Source: Lachnospiraceae bacterium 28-4 (GTDB lineage: Bacteria; Bacillota; Clostridia; Lachnospirales; Lachnospiraceae). Taken from it: a DNA stretch of 64,000 nt. The first letter of the stretch is position 1. Each line of letters opens with the position of its first letter. The notes beneath the pieces are model-generated. The model was given only the letters and a program-made list of their open reading frames with translations. It was not told the origin of the DNA and did not search any database. Of this stretch, positions 9,042-17,044 are shown in pieces. The position numbers were made by a program, and so were the translations under genes. Location of the stretch: assembly GCA_000403275.2 (NCBI GenBank), contig KE159600.1, positions 703,708 to 767,707 of the forward strand, in the 5' to 3' direction.

Positions 9042-9305
9042 TTATTTGCTGTCCAGCCATTCATCGAAGGAAGGTTTTGACACCCTGACATACTTCCCTA
9101 CCCGGACCGTTTTAAAGAGGGACTGAGAGCAGAGATTGTAAGCCATACTGCGGCTAATCTGCAGGATTTCGGCAATCTCCTGGACAGAATAAGTCCTTTT
9201 TTCATTAGTGGCTGGCGTTTTCATGATCTTTTCATCAGCTGCCATATACGCTCCTTTCCTTGCAGCTGAAACAGAATCAGCATAATCCTTGAAAATATTC
9301 TCCAT
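9042..9305 (-). CDS. xis: Excisionase-like HTH protein
   Basis: 87 residues with a MerR-type winged helix (about residues 37-87): YSVQEIAEILQISRSMAYNL followed by a basic wing ending KPSFDEWLDSK. This is the usual excisionase/DNA-binding domain next to tyrosine integrases, and it precedes int by 15 bases. By family knowledge it bends att DNA and favours excision. A role in transcription control cannot be excluded. Confidence 0.85.
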   Translation of the reverse strand: MENIFKDYADSVSAARKGAYMAADEKIMKTPATNEKRTYSVQEIAEILQISRSMAYNLCSQSLFKTVRVGKYVRVSKPSFDEWLDSK

Positions 9306-9641
9306 ATATAATATACGAAGTGAACCGCTGAGATTTCAACTGCAATTAGCAAAAAATATATTTTATCCACATGGCGCCCTGGGCCACTTCCTGCGCCGGA
9401 GTTTCCGCCGCGTATTTTCAGGCCGTGCTGTGCAGCGATTAAGCAGGGGCAGGCTTTTTATGGCAGACCTGTCCCATGCACCTGTATAACTCCCAGTACC
9501 ATGCTATGAAATTGTCAATGTACGTTCTATGGCATCTTTTTAAATGACCTATATAATAATAAAATAGGGTGAAAACCAGATATTTCTGCAAGAATCAGAA
9601 ATTTTTTAAATTTCTTTCATACTATATATAGTTTTAAGTTG

Positions 9642-9670
9642 TTGACTGATTCCATATCTTGTGTTACACT
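9642..9670 (+). promoter_or_regulatory. Promoter of the structured leader RNA and Cys-rich operon
   Basis: TTGACT (9642-9647), an exact 17-base spacer and TACACT (9665-9670). Transcription would start near 9677. It points away from xis/int. Confidence 0.75.
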
Positions 9671-9676
9671 TCCCTT

Positions 9677-9826
9677 GTAATTGATTTTTGTGCGCATCCT
9701 TTTGTGGATATAGTCGGAATTGCCTGTATATGGCAAACTTCCGCATTGCACACGCCGTTAAGTTTGTATGATTGTACCAGCAGTATCACTACGCCCTGTG
9801 AGTGATATACCGCTGGTTTTTATTTT
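9677..9826 (+). ncRNA. Structured leader or small RNA ending in an intrinsic terminator
   Basis: From the predicted start, an outer helix TGTGC (9689-9693) with GCACA (9748-9752) encloses two hairpins. One is ATCC/GGAT (9696-9709). The other is a longer hairpin with CGGAA/TTCCG and TTGCC/GGCAA (9715-9743). Together they make a three-way junction. A terminator with an imperfect stem (9777-9816) and T-rich tail (9817-9826) follows, so the short product would be about 150 nt. No riboswitch class was recognised. It may be a free-standing sRNA or a termination-controlled leader for the genes at 9993 and 10208. Structure is read by eye. Confidence 0.5.
9777..9826 (+). terminator. Intrinsic terminator 1 of the leader
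   Basis: CCAGC...GTATCACT pairs with AGTGATATAC...GCTGG around a 10-base loop, followed by TTTTTATTTT. Confidence 0.8.
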
Positions 9827-9851
9827 GGAAAATTTTATTATCTCTTTTCAG

Positions 9852-9921
9852 AGCAGGAATGACGCGGGTTCACAGGAAACTACGGACGCCAGGAATATAA
9901 GAGAGTCATTCCTGCTTTTTT
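9852..9921 (+). terminator. Second terminator or attenuator hairpin before the Cys-rich operon
   Basis: A perfect 12-bp stem, AGCAGGAATGAC (9852-9863) with GTCATTCCTGCT (9905-9916), is followed by TTTTT. The loop is about 41 bases and can itself pair in part. It ends about 70 bases before the next start codon, so two terminators in series separate the promoter from the coding genes. Confidence 0.7.
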
Positions 9922-9992
9922 GCTGCCTGAAAGCCGGAAGGCATATAAGGATATAACAACATTCACAAGAAAGAAAGGAAGGTGGAGAGCGA

Positions 9993-10196
9993 TTGCAGAA
10001 AGTAAGATGGCTGGATCAGGACTGTAACAAATGTGGCAGACAGTTAAACAGCTGGGATGCCCGGTTATCGAAAACCCTGGCGTACAAATACACGTGCTGT
10101 GAATCCTGTATTGCCGGAGAATATGATATGTCGGCAGAAAGGCTGCGGGACCGCATGGAAAACTATTTTGGGATGCGTCCCTGCCAGGGATTATAA
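9993..10196 (+). CDS. Small cysteine-rich protein, probable zinc ribbon
   Basis: 67 residues starting at a TTG with GGAAGGTGG-type ribosome binding sequence upstream. Two Cys pairs, CNKC (about residues 11-14) and CCESC (about 35-39), suggest a zinc-binding knuckle. No transmembrane segment or known family recognised. It is 11 bases upstream of the larger Cys-rich gene, in the same operon, behind the double-terminator leader. Confidence 0.65.
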   Translation: MQKVRWLDQDCNKCGRQLNSWDARLSKTLAYKYTCCESCIAGEYDMSAERLRDRMENYFGMRPCQGL

Positions 10197-10207
10197 GGAG
10201 GAACAAA

Positions 10208-11404
10208 ATGAGGGAAAAGGAATATGAGGAATACAATGCTCTGACAAAACGGCTGCTGGAGGAAGGTTATAGCGCAGAGCACCATCCAGACTATGTAAGG
10301 GTTGACATACCCATGTGGCAGGAAAAGACTCTTGATAATTATGATGGGGGCTTTACTTATGAAAAATGGTGGATAGTTGAGCAGACCTTTAAGACACCCT
10401 GCAGCCTGCAGTGCAAAGGGATCCAGTGCCACAGCAACATGAGCTACATGGGGATTGAGTGGACTTTTGAAAATGATATGGCTACCATCCACTGCCCTTA
10501 TGAAAAGAAAGAATGTAAGCTGAAACATGAATATCTCCAGGAGCATGGAATACTCCGGTATGACTGCGAGGTCCATATGACGGAGGAAGAATACTGTTAT
10601 GAGGGGAGTGTGGAGCATATCCTGAAACTGCATGACGATGAGATACGAAGGCAGGAGATCAGTTTCGGACTGCAGAAGAAAGGACGTGTCTGCCGGGAGC
10701 ATATGCGGTTCAACCGGGATACACTGGAATGGGAGATGAACTATGACCCTTATGACTGCGGACGGAACAGATGTGCAGGGATGTGCCCGGTCCTGGGGCA
10801 TGAGCTGGATAAGAAAAGGGGAAATGTATTTTATGATATAAAAATTTCCTATCTTAGAAATGACCTAAGCGGCACACTGTTTGAAGGGCAGGTGGATACC
10901 CAGATTATCAAAGGGAAAAAGCTCTTTGACCATCCGGTGAGTATGGATATCTGCAAGATATGCGCCAGGCTCTGCCAGGACAGGATAAAGGATAAAGTGC
11001 GGAACCACTATTTTACGGAACTCTTTTTCTCCGAATACCACGGCCGGTATTTTTCCTTTGAGATCCAGAACGTCCGTGCAGAGCGCAGGGAAAGCAGGGA
11101 TCTGATGCAGGACCTGGAGGATATACGGAACGGAATACAGATTGTGCATGCTTCCGATATGGAAAAACGGGAATCAGAGAATAAACGGGAGAGACGGCGG
11201 CAGTCACGGGAGTCCGCAGTCAGGCGCCTGGAAAAGAAACTGTTAGAGAGCGGATATGAGAGCCTGAAGGAATACAGCACAGACCGGCGCCATGCAGACA
11301 AATGGCTGGGGCCAGAGAGGATAGCGGAACTGGAAAAAATGCGCCAGCTAAAAGAAAAGGAGAGAAAAGAACGGCCGGTACAATTAAGCCTGTTTGATAT
11401 ATAG
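10208..11404 (+). CDS. Cysteine-rich protein with C-terminal sliding-clamp-binding motif
   Basis: 398 residues, ATG preceded by AAGGAGG. Fourteen cysteines fall in three clusters: C65/C69/C74/C96/C103/C120/C130, C162/C184/C189/C193 and C249/C252/C256. They suggest several zinc sites. A charged, Arg/Glu-rich helical region (about 285-390) follows. The last residues include QLSLF (392-396), which matches the bacterial beta-clamp (DnaN) binding consensus QL[SD]LF at an exposed C-terminus. I do not recognise the family. Its place beside int/xis and the clamp motif suggest a DNA-replication or element-maintenance role, which is inference. Confidence 0.75.
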   Translation: MREKEYEEYNALTKRLLEEGYSAEHHPDYVRVDIPMWQEKTLDNYDGGFTYEKWWIVEQTFKTPCSLQCKGIQCHSNMSYMGIEWTFENDMATIHCPYEKKECKLKHEYLQEHGILRYDCEVHMTEEEYCYEGSVEHILKLHDDEIRRQEISFGLQKKGRVCREHMRFNRDTLEWEMNYDPYDCGRNRCAGMCPVLGHELDKKRGNVFYDIKISYLRNDLSGTLFEGQVDTQIIKGKKLFDHPVSMDICKICARLCQDRIKDKVRNHYFTELFFSEYHGRYFSFEIQNVRAERRESRDLMQDLEDIRNGIQIVHASDMEKRESENKRERRRQSRESAVRRLEKKLLESGYESLKEYSTDRRHADKWLGPERIAELEKMRQLKEKERKERPVQLSLFDI

Positions 11405-11570
11405 GACAGTTGGATAATTAACTTTCAGTTTATAAAACCAATTCGTAAACTGTTCCGAAGGTGTGGACAGATAAACATTCACTACCATTGCATTTAAAGA
11501 CATTGGGAATATGAGAGAGAATTAGGAAATATTTATAACCCATAATACTAAAATTCCTAAAAACATGAAA

Positions 11571-11612
11571 AAGTCCACCTGTTTGTTTTGTATATAGCAG
11601 GAGGGCTTTTTT
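11571..11612 (+). terminator. Terminator downstream of the Cys-rich operon
   Basis: AGTCCACCTG (11572-11581) pairs with CAGGAGGGCT (11598-11607) with one mismatch, then TTTTT. The remaining stretch 11405-11855 holds no gene or repeat that I can support. Confidence 0.65.
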
Positions 11613-11855
11613 GTTTTGTATAAAAACGATTGTCTTAATGACATTGGGGTTCTCTGTCTCTTTTTCTATCTTTAGAATATCGTATCAGACTGGAAAAGAC
11701 AACGATGCTACCAGATAGGAAATTTCAGGTTTCGGCGGGAGCCGGATCGTGGAAAATTCGCAAGTGTATAGACACTTGGAACGCTTGCTACTTTAGAGCC
11801 ATGGCGGAAACATCCCTTTTCTATTGGGCAGTATATGCAGGAAGAAATTTCAATC

Positions 11856-11914
11856 TTGACAAGCGACCGTTGGTCGCTATATAATTAAAATGTAATAAAC
11901 GACCATTGGTCGCT
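11856..11914 (+). promoter_or_regulatory. Promoter with two TetR-type operators (copy 1)
   Basis: TTGACA (11856-11861), an 18-base spacer and TATAAT (11880-11885). The spacer is almost entirely the palindrome AGCGACCGTTGGTCGCT (11862-11878). A second palindrome, ACGACCATTGGTCGCT, follows at 11899-11914, just before the start codon. It is nearly identical to 18896-18952. The arrangement implies autorepression by the TetR protein encoded downstream in copy 2. Confidence 0.85.
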
Positions 11915-11932
11915 ACTGGGAGGTTTTGTCAG

Positions 11933-12205
11933 ATGCCAAAAGGAATTACACTTACACCCGAACAACAGGCAGCACGTCGAAGCGAAATAGTTGATATTGC
12001 GTTGCGCCTTATTGCTGAAAATGGGTTTCAAAAAACATCTATGCGGGAAATTGCAGACTTAGCGAAAATGGGAAAGTCCAGTCTATACGATTTTTTCAAA
12101 ACAAAAGACGAGATTGCTGTATATGCAATGGAGAAAAAATTTGAAGAAATCATAGAGCAGGTTCACAGAATTATTGACAATGAACCTTTACCGGAGGCTC
12201 TATAA
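11933..12205 (+). pseudogene. Truncated TetR regulator (N-terminal half only)
   Basis: From the ATG at 11933, 90 residues nearly identical to the first part of the TetR at 18971: the HTH is complete (AENGFQKTSMREIADLAKMG). Identity ends at NEPLPE and a stop follows within three codons. The ligand-binding and dimerisation domain is missing. Promoter, operators and 5' coding part (about 345 bp) form a direct repeat with 18893-19234. It is probably non-functional, although a bare HTH could still compete for operators. Confidence 0.85.
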
Positions 12206-12395
12206 GCGATAGAAAAGATGGTTGGTTGGAACCTGTAATCTTGTTTTTTTTCCAGTATCTTCCATTCGATTACTTATACCATTTCGGTTGTGAAATTCCA
12301 TGGACAATGGTATAATTTCCTATATTTTTGTTTATCAGAGAGGATTCAGTTGTTGCCTGTCAAATCAGGTACAGGCAGGCTGTTTGGGAGGTATC

Positions 12396-12944
12396 ATGAA
12401 AGGATTTAACCGGAAAAATCAGTTATTGTCCCTTTGTGGTCTGAATTGTGGACTTTGCCCCATGTTTTTGAACAAAAACTGCCCTGGCTGCGGTGGAGGG
12501 GAAGGAAATCAGTCGTGCAGGATCGCAAGGTGCAGCATGGAACATGGAGGAGTAGAATACTGTTGTCAATGCAGGGAGTACCCGTGTGAAAAATATGAAC
12601 ATATTGACGATTTTGATTCCTTTATTACACATCGCAACCGAAGGGGTGATCTGGAAAAGGTCCGGCAGTTTGGGGCCGAAGTCTATATTACAGAGCAGAT
12701 GGAAAAAATAAAAATACTGGATATCTTATTGTCCGGCTATAATGACGGCCGTAAAAAGACCCTTTTTTGCGTTGCGGTAAACCTTTTGAATCTGCAGGAG
12801 CTTAAGGAGGCACTCAGGGAAATTGAGAGCAGACCGGATGTGGAGACTCTCACGCTCAAAGAGAAAAGCGCTTTTGCAGCAGGGGTGCTTTCGGAGATTG
12901 CATCCCGTAGAAAGGTTGACCTGAAGCTGCACAGGAAAAAGTAA
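12396..12944 (+). CDS. DUF3795 family cysteine-rich protein
   Basis: 182 residues from the ATG at 12396, preceded by GGGAGGT; the frame is open further upstream but without a better start. The N-terminus has the family signature (SLCGLNCGLCPMF) and more Cys pairs, including CPGC, CCQC and YPC, probably metal-binding. Function of the family is unknown. It is one of three DUF3795 genes within 2.6 kb and heads a block of detoxification-type genes. Confidence 0.8.
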   Translation: MKGFNRKNQLLSLCGLNCGLCPMFLNKNCPGCGGGEGNQSCRIARCSMEHGGVEYCCQCREYPCEKYEHIDDFDSFITHRNRRGDLEKVRQFGAEVYITEQMEKIKILDILLSGYNDGRKKTLFCVAVNLLNLQELKEALREIESRPDVETLTLKEKSAFAAGVLSEIASRRKVDLKLHRKK

Positions 12945-13028
12945 TGATCTGGATACAACGCTATTTGTATCAGAAACAGATAACAGTAAAAGAGGAACAG
13001 AAAAAGCAAAGCGGAAAGGAATCATTCT

Positions 13029-13511
13029 ATGAAATACACATGTACGGTGATAGCGGTGGCCGACATTAAGACTGCGAGGAAATTTTATGAGGATCTGTTT
13101 GGACTGGAAGTATTTCAGGACTACGGAAGGAATATCGCTTTTACCTGCGGTCTGGCATTGCAGCAGGATTTTGACTGGCTTGTGAACCTGCCCAAAGAAA
13201 AGGTATTAAAAAAATCCAACAATGCGGAAATCGTCTTTGAGGAACAGGACTTTGACGGATTTCTGCGCAGGCTGGAAGAATACCCGGATATGGAATACCT
13301 GGGAGAAGTGATCGAACATAGCTGGAGCCAGCGGGTGATTCGTTTTTATGATCCGGACGGGCATATCATAGAGGTCGGTGAGGATATGAAAATGGTGATA
13401 AAGCGTTTTCTTGCTTCGGGTATGACGATGGAGGAGATTTCTGTAAAAATGGACGCTTCCGTGGAGGACTTGACGAAACTTCTGGATAGTGAATGCATGG
13501 TGGACGAATAA
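13029..13511 (+). CDS. VOC-superfamily protein (glyoxalase/bleomycin-resistance fold)
   Basis: 160 residues. Paired beta-alpha-beta modules are visible: TVIAVADIKTARKFYEDLFG at the start and RFYDPDGHIIEVGED near residue 115, with the metal-ligand-type Glu at the end of the module. The C-terminal 35 residues form a helical extension. VOC proteins bind metals or small molecules and include dioxygenases, lyases and drug-binding proteins; the substrate cannot be told. Its last codons lie in a 23-bp repeat that recurs at 14030-14052. Confidence 0.8.
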   Translation: MKYTCTVIAVADIKTARKFYEDLFGLEVFQDYGRNIAFTCGLALQQDFDWLVNLPKEKVLKKSNNAEIVFEEQDFDGFLRRLEEYPDMEYLGEVIEHSWSQRVIRFYDPDGHIIEVGEDMKMVIKRFLASGMTMEEISVKMDASVEDLTKLLDSECMVDE

Positions 13512-13519
13512 GCAAATTG
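13497..13519 (+). repeat. 23-bp direct repeat flanking the PPOX gene (left copy)
   Basis: The stretch beginning ATGGTGGACGAA at 13497 recurs at 14030-14052 with three differences. The two copies bracket the flavin-oxidase-like gene, as though it were a single-gene insertion. Confidence 0.7.
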
Positions 13520-13540
13520 AAATGGATGGAGGAATTAACA

Positions 13541-14020
13541 ATGAACAGATATGAAGAAGGAATGAAATTAATTGAAGAAAGTTGTGGCAACAAGAAAGAT
13601 AACACCATTGCGCTCTCAACGATTACTACGGAACCGGGCGCTGATGGATTTCCTCGCCCTGGTGTCCGTGATGTGAGTGCTTATTATGAAGATGGCGTGT
13701 TTTATGTCACAACATCGGCAAAATCTAATAAAATGCAGCAGATCGCTCAAAACAAAGAGGTTGCGTTTTCCGTTTGCTTTGAGGGAATATACGGTCATGG
13801 AATTGGAGAAAACCTTGGATGGGTTTTGGAACCCCAAAACGCTGCCCTAAGAACGAAACTCCGTGAAGTATTTGCGGACTGGTATGACGATGCAAATAAT
13901 GAGCAGGATGAAAACTGCGTTATTTTGGCAATCCGTATTACAAGTGCAACGATATTTAGAGACCACGGTGCTGTGCGTTATAATTTGGACTTTGTTAATA
14001 AGATAGAAGTTGAACAGTAG
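13541..14020 (+). CDS. Pyridoxamine 5'-phosphate oxidase family protein
   Basis: 159 residues from the ATG at 13541 (GGAGG seven bases upstream). The split-barrel flavin-binding fold is suggested by ALSTITTEPGADGFPRPGVR, VFYVTTSAKSNKMQQI and EVAFSVCF. Members bind FMN, F420 or heme and often reduce or oxidise small molecules. It is too short and divergent to be PdxH. It lies in the same direction as the VOC gene with no terminator between. Confidence 0.8.
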   Translation: MNRYEEGMKLIEESCGNKKDNTIALSTITTEPGADGFPRPGVRDVSAYYEDGVFYVTTSAKSNKMQQIAQNKEVAFSVCFEGIYGHGIGENLGWVLEPQNAALRTKLREVFADWYDDANNEQDENCVILAIRITSATIFRDHGAVRYNLDFVNKIEVEQ

Positions 14021-14029
14021 ATCTGTAGA

Positions 14030-14052
14030 ATGGTGGACGAACAAACAAATCG
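14030..14052 (+). repeat. 23-bp direct repeat flanking the PPOX gene (right copy)
   Basis: Matches 13497-13519, the end of the VOC coding sequence, at 20 of 23 bases. Confidence 0.7.
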
Positions 14053-14054
14053 GG

Positions 14055-14114
14055 ATTGAACAAAATCTTTATGCTACAGCCTTGGCAGGCCATCGCACAG
14101 TGATTTTGTTCAAT
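14055..14114 (+). terminator. Terminator-like hairpin after the PPOX gene
   Basis: A perfect 13-bp stem, ATTGAACAAAATC (14055-14067) with GATTTTGTTCAAT (14102-14114). No clean T-run follows, so it may be an RNA-stabilising or factor-dependent element. Confidence 0.45.
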
Positions 14115-14140
14115 TCTAGCTTTTAGAAGGATAAGAACTT

Positions 14141-14554
14141 ATGAAAATGCCTAAAGAAAATATTGGCACAAGTATGTTTGCTCCATGTTGAATGAATTGT
14201 CTTGTTTGTTATAAACATTGCTACCACAAAAAACCATGTGCAGGCTGCTTAAATAGTGATAAGGGAAAACCAGAGCATTGCCGTAAGTGTAAAATAAAGG
14301 ATTGTATCAAGATCAAAAAGTTGCCTTATTGTTTTGAATGTTCCGATTATCCCTGTAAACGGATTAAAAACATGGAAAAAAGTTATAACAAAAGATATCG
14401 GGCAAGCCTTATGGAAAACAGTGAATTTGTCCGTCAATTTGGTCTGGAAAAATTCATGGAAATGCAGAAAGAAAAGTATACCTGTTCCCAATGTGGCGGT
14501 ATTATTTCTATTCACGACAGGGAATGTAGTGAGTGCCAGGAAAAAATGAAATAA
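14141..14554 (+). pseudogene. DUF3795 protein interrupted by an in-frame TGA
   Basis: The frame from the ATG at 14141 reads MKMPKENIGTSMFAPC, then TGA (14189-14191), then MNCLVCYKHC and on to the stop at 14554. DUF3795 proteins normally have a Gly here (APCGMNC), so GGA to TGA is the simplest explanation. Translation could restart at the ATG directly after the stop, giving 120 residues with most Cys motifs (CAGC, CRKC, CSQC, CSEC). Selenocysteine is unlikely but not excluded. Confidence 0.75.
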
Positions 14555-14608
14555 GGAAACCTGAATGGGAGGAACACAATAAATCAGGGCTTTAGGAGGT
14601 ACATAACC

Positions 14609-14941
14609 ATGAGAAATATGATTGCATACTGTGGGCTGGATTGTGAGAAATGCGATGCATATCTCGCAACAATCAATGACGACCAGGCGCTGCGTGAGAA
14701 AACTGCAAAACTATGGGCCGAGTTAAACAATGCTCCCATTCTGCCTGAACATATCAATTGTGAAGGATGTCGTGTTGATGGGATTAAAACGGTACACTGC
14801 GATAGTCTTTGCGGTATTCGCCAATGCGCATTGAAAAAGGATGTAGAAACATGTGGTGACTGCCCAGACATGGAAAGCTGTCAGACTGTTGGAGAGATCA
14901 TCTCAAATAACCCCGATGCTCTAAAAAATCTGAGGGGATAG
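14609..14941 (+). CDS. DUF3795 family protein
   Basis: 110 residues, ATG with AGGAGGT 9 bases upstream. Begins MRNMIAYCGLDCEKCDAYLA, the family signature, with later Cys motifs CEGC, CGIRQC and CGDC. Probably a small metal-binding protein of unknown role. Third DUF3795 gene of this block, unlike the first two in length, so an old paralogue rather than a recent copy. Confidence 0.85.
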   Translation: MRNMIAYCGLDCEKCDAYLATINDDQALREKTAKLWAELNNAPILPEHINCEGCRVDGIKTVHCDSLCGIRQCALKKDVETCGDCPDMESCQTVGEIISNNPDALKNLRG

Positions 14942-15001
14942 ACTACCGATCCGTTTGACAACTTACAGTGATCTCATTAAGCTGGAGCAGGAGGTGAAAC
15001 A

Positions 15002-15841
15002 ATGTTCAGGATAGGAGAATTTTCAAAGCTGACGCAGGTATCTATTCGTATGCTCCGCTATTATGATGAGACAGGTATCCTGACACCGGCAGAGGTTGAC
15101 AAGTGGACGGGACACCGGCTGTATTCGGTAGAGCAAATACCGCGCCTGAATAAAATCCTGTATTTGCGGGACAGCGGACTGAACGTTTCAGAAATTGCGC
15201 TTGCTCTGACGTTGGACGGGCAATCACTTCTCCGACAACTCGACGAAAAGCGTATGGAGATAGAAAATGCAATACAGGCCGAACAGGAAAAACTGCAAAA
15301 GATCGAACTTGCAAAAAGTGAAATACAGGGTGGCAAAGGAGAGCTGCACTATAACATCTTCATTAAGCCAATCCCTGAGTATCAGGTGCTGTCCCTGCGG
15401 AGGGTTGTACCAGACTACTATTCCGAGGGCGACTTATGGAAAGAGCTTTCTGCTTTTACGAGAGAGCAAAAAATAGAAATAACGGGCAGTACATTTTCTA
15501 TTTATCACGATACAGAATTTCGGGAGACAGATGTTGATATTGAACTGTGTGCTCCGGTAAAGGAAATGGGGAAGGCAAAAGAACCATTTTGTTTTGGCAC
15601 GACAGAACCAGTCCCGCATATGGCCTGCACAATGGTCTATGGCGATTTTGCAAATATAAAAGGAGCTTATCTTGCCTTTGCCGAATGGCTGCAGAAAAAC
15701 AGCGAATACAAAATGTCTGACCCCATGCGTCAGATCGTGCATAGAGGCCCGTGGAATGAGAAGAACCCTGAAAAGAATTTGATTGAACTTCAAATACCAC
15801 TGGAACACCATACCCATATAGAATTTGAAATGCCCCGCTAA
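15002..15841 (+). CDS. MerR regulator with GyrI-like effector-binding domain
   Basis: 279 residues, BmrR-like architecture. The winged HTH occupies residues 1-70 (FRIGEFSKLTQVSIRMLRYY), a dimerising coiled coil about 75-110, and a GyrI-like drug-binding domain about 120-279 (PIPEYQVLSLRRVVPDY to HTHIEFEMP). Such proteins activate exporter or detoxification genes when bound to hydrophobic drugs. It is followed by trmO, GNAT and AraC genes in the same direction. Confidence 0.9.
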   Translation: MFRIGEFSKLTQVSIRMLRYYDETGILTPAEVDKWTGHRLYSVEQIPRLNKILYLRDSGLNVSEIALALTLDGQSLLRQLDEKRMEIENAIQAEQEKLQKIELAKSEIQGGKGELHYNIFIKPIPEYQVLSLRRVVPDYYSEGDLWKELSAFTREQKIEITGSTFSIYHDTEFRETDVDIELCAPVKEMGKAKEPFCFGTTEPVPHMACTMVYGDFANIKGAYLAFAEWLQKNSEYKMSDPMRQIVHRGPWNEKNPEKNLIELQIPLEHHTHIEFEMPR

Positions 15842-15926
15842 AAATGCAGGGCATTTTTTCCCTCTTGTATCTCACATGATGTGAGGTCTTATACTGGTTT
15901 TACCAACAAAATAGGAGGAAAAAAAT

Positions 15927-16400
15927 ATGACCTATCAGTTAAAAGCCATTGGCAAAGTAAAAAATGATGAAAGCGGCACATTGATTCAGCTGGACCCGGA
16001 GTACATTCCCGGACTGCAGGCCCTGGAAGGCTTCAGCCACATCCATGTCCTCTGGTGGTTTAGCGATTGCGACAACCATGCGGACCGGAATGAATTACAG
16101 ACGAAACAGCCCTATAAAGGCGCACCTGAAGTCATGGGTGTATTTGCGACACGGTCTCCTGCACGTCCGAACCCTGTTGCATTAACAGCGTCCGAAATAA
16201 TCAACATTGATTTCATCAACGGCATGATTCGTGTTGCGTTCATTGATGCGGATGACAATACGCCTGTACTGGACATCAAGCCCTATACACCGAGTTTTGA
16301 CAGGGTTGAAACGCCCGGTGTTCCCGCATGGTGCAGCGAATGGCCGAAAAGCACAAAAGCGTCCGGAGGTTTTGATTGGGGACAGGTGTTTAACTTTTAA
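15927..16400 (+). CDS. trmO: TrmO-like tRNA m6t6A37 methyltransferase
   Basis: 157 residues, single YaeB/TrmO beta-barrel domain. Motifs include GFSHIHVLWWF and VFATRSPARPNPVALT, the conserved SAM-binding loop. The E. coli enzyme N6-methylates t6A at position 37 of tRNA-Thr; short homologues in Firmicutes are less studied, so the exact substrate is inferred. AGGAGG precedes the ATG. It is 11 bases upstream of the GNAT gene. Confidence 0.85.
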   Translation: MTYQLKAIGKVKNDESGTLIQLDPEYIPGLQALEGFSHIHVLWWFSDCDNHADRNELQTKQPYKGAPEVMGVFATRSPARPNPVALTASEIINIDFINGMIRVAFIDADDNTPVLDIKPYTPSFDRVETPGVPAWCSEWPKSTKASGGFDWGQVFNF

Positions 16401-16411
16401 AGGGGCAGCTT

Positions 16412-17005
16412 ATGAAATTACAGGATTATGTTCAGAATAAACCTGTTCTTGAAACGGAACAGCTTATCCTGCGCCCTCTGCGAAAAGAGGATGTTACGGA
16501 TCTGAAAGAATGGCTGGGTGACAGCTCTATTTATCAGTATTGGGGCAAACGCCCCGGGAAAAGTGACTTAAACCCAGAATTACTTTTCCAAAAGCAGGAG
16601 AAACCTGCGAAAAGTTTTCATTGGGGTATTATCCATAAGCAGGATCATAAAGTTATTGGCGATATGTGGGTATATCTCATTGAAAATGACCGCATGGCAA
16701 AAGTGGCATTTCGCCTTTCACCTGCCTGCCAGGGCAAACGGCTTATGACAGAAGCGCTGGTGAGAGCAGTTACCTTCTGCTTTGAAGAAACGGAATTACA
16801 GCGTTTATGGGCTGATGTTCACATACAAAATATTGCATCCTATAAAACTCTGGAAAAGGCGGGCTTCAAGCGTGAGGGGCTTATCCGTGGAGGTAAAATG
16901 GTAAACACATACTGCGATTACTATTTGTATGGTATGATTAAGGCTGATTATATTGAAATTTCCCAATCAAAAAGCGCATTGCGTGAAAAGCCCGACAAAA
17001 AATAA
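16412..17005 (+). CDS. GNAT N-acetyltransferase (RimJ/RimL-like)
   Basis: 197 residues. Begins with the usual LETEQLILRPLRKEDVTDLKEW strand-helix; the acetyl-CoA site region reads AFRLSPACQGKRLMTEALV, and NIASYKTLEKAGFKREG is motif B. Acts on an amine of a protein or small molecule that cannot be specified. It follows trmO by 11 bases and precedes an AraC regulator. Confidence 0.87.
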   Translation: MKLQDYVQNKPVLETEQLILRPLRKEDVTDLKEWLGDSSIYQYWGKRPGKSDLNPELLFQKQEKPAKSFHWGIIHKQDHKVIGDMWVYLIENDRMAKVAFRLSPACQGKRLMTEALVRAVTFCFEETELQRLWADVHIQNIASYKTLEKAGFKREGLIRGGKMVNTYCDYYLYGMIKADYIEISQSKSALREKPDKK

Positions 17006-17044
17006 AATGATATCATTTGATCATCAACTTAAGGAGGCGCCGCA

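Noticed and set aside
9289-9489. 66-codon frame on the + strand between xis and the leader RNA
   Set aside because: Starts inside the opposite-strand xis region, has no ribosome site and Arg-rich low-complexity content; no support as a gene.
14189-14191. Selenocysteine codon
   Set aside because: Homologous proteins are recalled to have Gly here; no selenoprotein genes or clear SECIS seen. Kept only as a question.
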